From Opitutia bacterium (GTDB taxonomy: Bacteria > Verrucomicrobiota > Verrucomicrobiia > Opitutales > Coraliomargaritaceae): a stretch of DNA of 8,497 bases. The notes below the pieces were generated by a model that saw nothing but the letters and a program-made list of their open reading frames with translations, made no database searches and was not told the DNA's origin. The position numbers and the translations under genes were made by a program. The stretch is from the NCBI GenBank assembly GCA_003503355.1, contig DOCS01000216.1, positions 1-8,497 of the forward strand. The letters are read 5' to 3'. This document shows positions 7,201 to 8,497 of the stretch, in pieces; position 1 is the first letter of the stretch, and every line of letters starts with the position of its first letter.

Positions 7201-7833
7201 CGGAATGCGGTTGCTCAGCGCCGGATTGCTGCCGCGGTTGAACTCATCCAAATTACTCCAGCCATCGCCATCCAAATCGCTGTCTGAATCGGCAATTGCG
7301 GCATTCAGATTGTAGTGCTCCTCCCACCAGTCTGGTAAGCCGTCGCCGTCTGTGTCCGTGCTGTTCGCCTTAACAATCAGGTCGAGACGGTACTGCATCG
7401 AGCGACTGGCAAAGCTTAAACCATAGAATTCCTGGCTGCCATCGGGCAGAGTCGCCGTTACACCATCGATGCTGATTGCAGTTAATTTGAAATTCGTCGA
7501 TGCCGCACCGATCGCCAGAAAATCCTGCAGCCGTGGCGCTTCCGGCAAATAGGCGAGCGGCACCTTCAGGGCATACGAATACGGCTGACTCGCACCCGCC
7601 CCAATCGGCCGCAGCTCAGTCTGCAGTGAGACACGATTGGCGGGATTCAATTGGTTGACAAAGGTCATTTCCAGCGTGCCGGATTGCAGCAACACTGTCT
7701 GTGCGCCGCTGATCTGGCGGACCTCGCCGTAAAAATGAACACTAGTATCAGTGAAGCCCTCAGCACGCAGCGAGGTGGCAGCGCAGAGAAAACTACTAAG
7801 AATGGCAAGGATGGGTAAGAAGAATGGTTTCAT
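4285..7833 (-). CDS. Large secreted multidomain calcium-binding protein (TSP3, CSPG, LamG, RTX, Calx-beta-like)
   Basis: 1182 residues. Signal peptide 1-24 (cleavage near SLRA/EGF). Order, judged by eye: beta-rich N-terminal domain 26-155; aspartate-rich TSP3/dockerin-like calcium loops 159-204 (DTDGDGLPDWWEE, DSDLDGDGWSNLDEF); CSPG/cadherin-like repeat about 209-315 (LMELRAGRVLLAHS, then WSDGG); LamG/concanavalin-like domain about 320-540 (AALWLDG...LWPDRSGN; FDGQVHELLIFPTALP); RTX nonapeptides 567-599; type-I-secretion-target-like segment about 600-697 (CFVFGTIDTGRDLIADFNP, IDLSAL); two Calx-beta-like domains about 700-820 and 821-928; a segment ending like PVC-group C-terminal modules (WKIECADSLGGW, FFRVNL; 930-1060); and a final jelly-roll-like domain 1070-1180. 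No catalytic signature was recognised, so a binding or structural role is likely. It starts 29 bases after the preceding stop, with no Shine-Dalgarno (the leader is pyrimidine-rich), suggesting coupling to the gene upstream. No specific name can be given. Confidence 0.88.
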   Translation of the reverse strand: MKPFFLPILAILSSFLCAATSLRAEGFTDTSVHFYGEVRQISGAQTVLLQSGTLEMTFVNQLNPANRVSLQTELRPIGAGASQPYSYALKVPLAYLPEAPRLQDFLAIGAASTNFKLTAISIDGVTATLPDGSQEFYGLSFASRSMQYRLDLIVKANSTDTDGDGLPDWWEEHYNLNAAIADSDSDLDGDGWSNLDEFNRGSNPALSNRIPQLASKQLFVPESGVAGLYLQLLDSDSPAEAIQCTLTAANDSSYQILVDGSPLAAGASQQLSLMELRAGRVLLAHSNRNVASFSLPLTWSDGGESQSGEVLVNVLRASREDGNDAALWLDGYDLGADGQSLSLWPDRSGNARSASQPTVEYQPIVQHSAADFSLASSAHLFFQDVALNTGDHTVLAAYQAGESSDTAQTVFATNRGFFELAPTHQAISYPGAASYQIDGHAVQGYQENVGQRSVSIFRRTNERLENVSGVSYDGENSTVTAIDPQLPVIGGRRFASSNAAGVLNRPFDGQVHELLIFPTALPEQKLREVHDYLESKWADAVLWDFSTEIQSLNLTAAQVSERQIIRGGHGDDTLGGGAGDDILSGGPGADTLTGAAGADCFVFGTIDTGRDLIADFNPTVDCIDLSALFWGLLGDARNYISVRLDANFSTPVPTLDSVLIVTLADGGSQEIVLVDTVVSSTDLVQMISEGAILMGGLSIPVDVEIALPAGVTDQPIRELITEPFEILVRRSGEGTVAALDVPLGFFEDALGGQFIVDGATANQKRRAVISFARGELTKVIQVRPVPNLDSAGSTALKVEVLPNFKYRVVGAAVERTVTDTPKVWLNVVEGSAVAELEQPARIQIHREGDLSQGLEVGFELRGTAREGLHMQALPRAVYFAPNQTFSEITITPIAAALAEGAKSVHLKLQSAESYQISNPHETVVYLATTQTAAESAGFERWLRASSDGTLKSLKDLSRLSAESRAQYISAYAMGLEQVAELKAPRVQLNLANGRPEIRVKDAKPAADVSWKIECADSLGGWTDATHSFSQSYDADALQFSGQPMTNAPKSQFFRVNLQVASSSLSSSSIEAITGAERWGISGNATWETDSQTGALTSSGSLAGESSRIIVEVAGPKLLEFEMEIVGAGAEDLFCFYVDGQLHTQTSAEPVDVEQQLTGNRAYLLMWEFKRGSGDAVIRRLQP
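5743..6036 (-). other. Type-I-secretion-target-like domain in an internal position
   Basis: Residues 600-697 follow the RTX units directly and read CFVFGTIDTGRDLIADFNP, then VDCIDLSALFWG, a NYISVRLD strand and QEIVLVDTVV. This order matches the C-terminal target domain class of RTX proteins exported by type I systems (the VCA0849-like subclass) and the serralysin C-terminal fold. Here about 485 residues follow, so it is not terminal. It may be structural rather than a secretion signal, especially as the protein also has a Sec-type signal peptide. Confidence 0.65.
6025..6135 (-). repeat. RTX (hemolysin-type) glycine-rich nonapeptide repeats
   Basis: Residues 567-603 contain consecutive GGxGxD-type units: GGHGDDTLG, GGAGDDILS, GGPGADTLT and a degenerate GAAGADCFV. 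Such units bind calcium between turns of a beta-roll once outside the cell. Only three to four units are present, a short array. Two units have alanine in place of the first aspartate of the DD pair. Confidence 0.9.
7222..7359 (-). other. TSP3/dockerin-like aspartate-rich calcium-binding segment
   Basis: Residues 159-204 of the 1182-residue protein hold two D-x-D-G-D-G loops: one before LPDWWEEHYNLN and one before WSNLDEF, ending in GSNP. This arrangement is the usual calcium-binding linker of large exported proteins in Verrucomicrobiota and Planctomycetota. It probably acts as a rigid, calcium-stiffened spacer between the N-terminal domain and the CSPG-like repeat. Confidence 0.8.
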
Positions 7834-7862
7834 CGGATCGCTGGGGGTGAGTAAGGCGGCCC

Positions 7863-8497
7863 CTACTGGCCTTGATGAGAATAAGTTTTGAAGTGTAGTT
7901 TAATATCCGAAATCGTCTCCGCGAGTGTGGTCAAACCTGCCATCGGATCGGCGTCTAGATTGGCACCAGGAATGATCAACATCCATTCGGAATTCCACAC
8001 CGAGCGGCCGATCAGGCGGGAATCGAGAATCAACTCACTGTCATCCGCAGCCGAATCGCCATTGTCATGATAGACCCTGAAGTCTCCGTGACGGCGTAGC
8101 TCGGCAAAGCTGCCGTCATAGCCATTCAGATTAGGCAAATAGTCCGGCGAATGTAGGTCACTCTGATTGATGGTAAACGGAGTCGGAATGCGTTGTTCGA
8201 CGACATTCCAAGTGCGCGTCTGCCGCTGCGAACTGGAGGTTCGTAAATAATCGTTGCCGACTGGCACCATGTAAGCGCGCGGTGTTGTTGCCAGTCCGGC
8301 AGCGTTATAATTCTCGAGCCATACCCCGAATCCATGAATCTTGGTCGCGTAATTAGCGCTACTAAAACTGTGGTCGCCCGCTGCTAGTTCCTTGCCGAAG
8401 AAGTTCACCCCATTGTTGATCTCTGAGCTGAAACGGATCACTATTCCTGGCTGTGCACCCTCTTCCGGCGTCGAGAACGGCCGGCAATAGCGGACGA
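7863..8497 (-). CDS. C-terminal end of a larger secreted protein, possibly Tc-toxin-A-like (5' end beyond the window)
   Basis: The frame ends at TAG 7863-7865 and is open to the right edge, giving 210 residues of a longer protein. A GTG at 8439-8441 is not the start, because coding continues upstream of it (codons VRYCRPFSTPEEGAQPGIV). Visible blocks: NNGVNFFGKELAAGDHSFSS, GFGVWLENYN, TPRAYMVPVGNDYLR, RTWNVVEQRIPTPF, RRHGDFRVYHDNG, then WMLIIPG and TISDIKLHFKTYSHQG at the end. The last block matches in pattern the C-terminus of insecticidal Tc toxin A subunits (tryptophan-rich strand, then I-S-D-V/I-x-L-H and an aromatic/basic strand). I recall similar sequences from large environmental bacterial proteins, without a firm name. 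The toxin relation is inferred; the secreted beta-rich character is more secure. It heads the operon with the 1182-residue protein and the parvulin. Confidence 0.8.
   Translation of the reverse strand, partial: VRYCRPFSTPEEGAQPGIVIRFSSEINNGVNFFGKELAAGDHSFSSANYATKIHGFGVWLENYNAAGLATTPRAYMVPVGNDYLRTSSSQRQTRTWNVVEQRIPTPFTINQSDLHSPDYLPNLNGYDGSFAELRRHGDFRVYHDNGDSAADDSELILDSRLIGRSVWNSEWMLIIPGANLDADPMAGLTTLAETISDIKLHFKTYSHQGQ

Noticed and set aside
7863..8441. A separate 192-residue gene starting at GTG 8439-8441
   Set aside because: The same frame remains open through the right edge and no Shine-Dalgarno precedes the GTG; it is better read as the end of a longer gene.

Overview
All supported genes lie on the minus strand, so the biological reading order runs from the right edge to the left edge. 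The organism looks like a Verrucomicrobiota-type bacterium, with marine Opitutae/Puniceicoccales-like lineages as my best guess; a planctomycete is the main alternative. This is inferred from style, not from a marker gene: a Tat-exported Gfo/Idh/MocA oxidoreductase, a GH92 mannosidase, a very large secreted protein with an 'aspartate-rich DxDGDG...DWWE' calcium-binding segment, and C-terminal beta-sandwich modules of the kind common in that phylum. Only one start has a strong Shine-Dalgarno sequence.

Right half (8497 down to 3389): a tight three-gene operon. First comes the C-terminal end of a protein whose start is beyond the right edge (7863-8497). After 29 bases follows a 1182-residue secreted mosaic protein (4285-7833) with TSP3-like and RTX calcium-binding repeats, a CSPG/cadherin-like repeat, a LamG-like domain, a type-I-secretion-target-like segment in an internal position and Calx-beta-like domains. 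This overlaps by four bases (ATGA) a 299-residue SurA/PrsA-like parvulin lipoprotein (3389-4288). The C-terminal end of the first protein resembles in pattern the C-terminus of Tc-toxin A subunits. I read the block as a possible secreted or cell-surface toxin/adhesin module with a dedicated calcium-binding partner and foldase. That is an inference and the main point worth following up.

Left half (3276 down to 1): a glycan-use pair. A complete secreted GH92 exo-alpha-mannosidase (955-3276) is followed after 189 bases by the N-terminal 255 residues of a Tat-exported Gfo/Idh/MocA oxidoreductase (1-765), cut by the left edge. The 112-base gap at 3277-3388 separates the two blocks. It holds a small inverted repeat but no convincing terminator or promoter. 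No RNA genes, insertion sequences, CRISPR arrays or attachment sites were seen, and no stretch over 300 bases lacks a gene.
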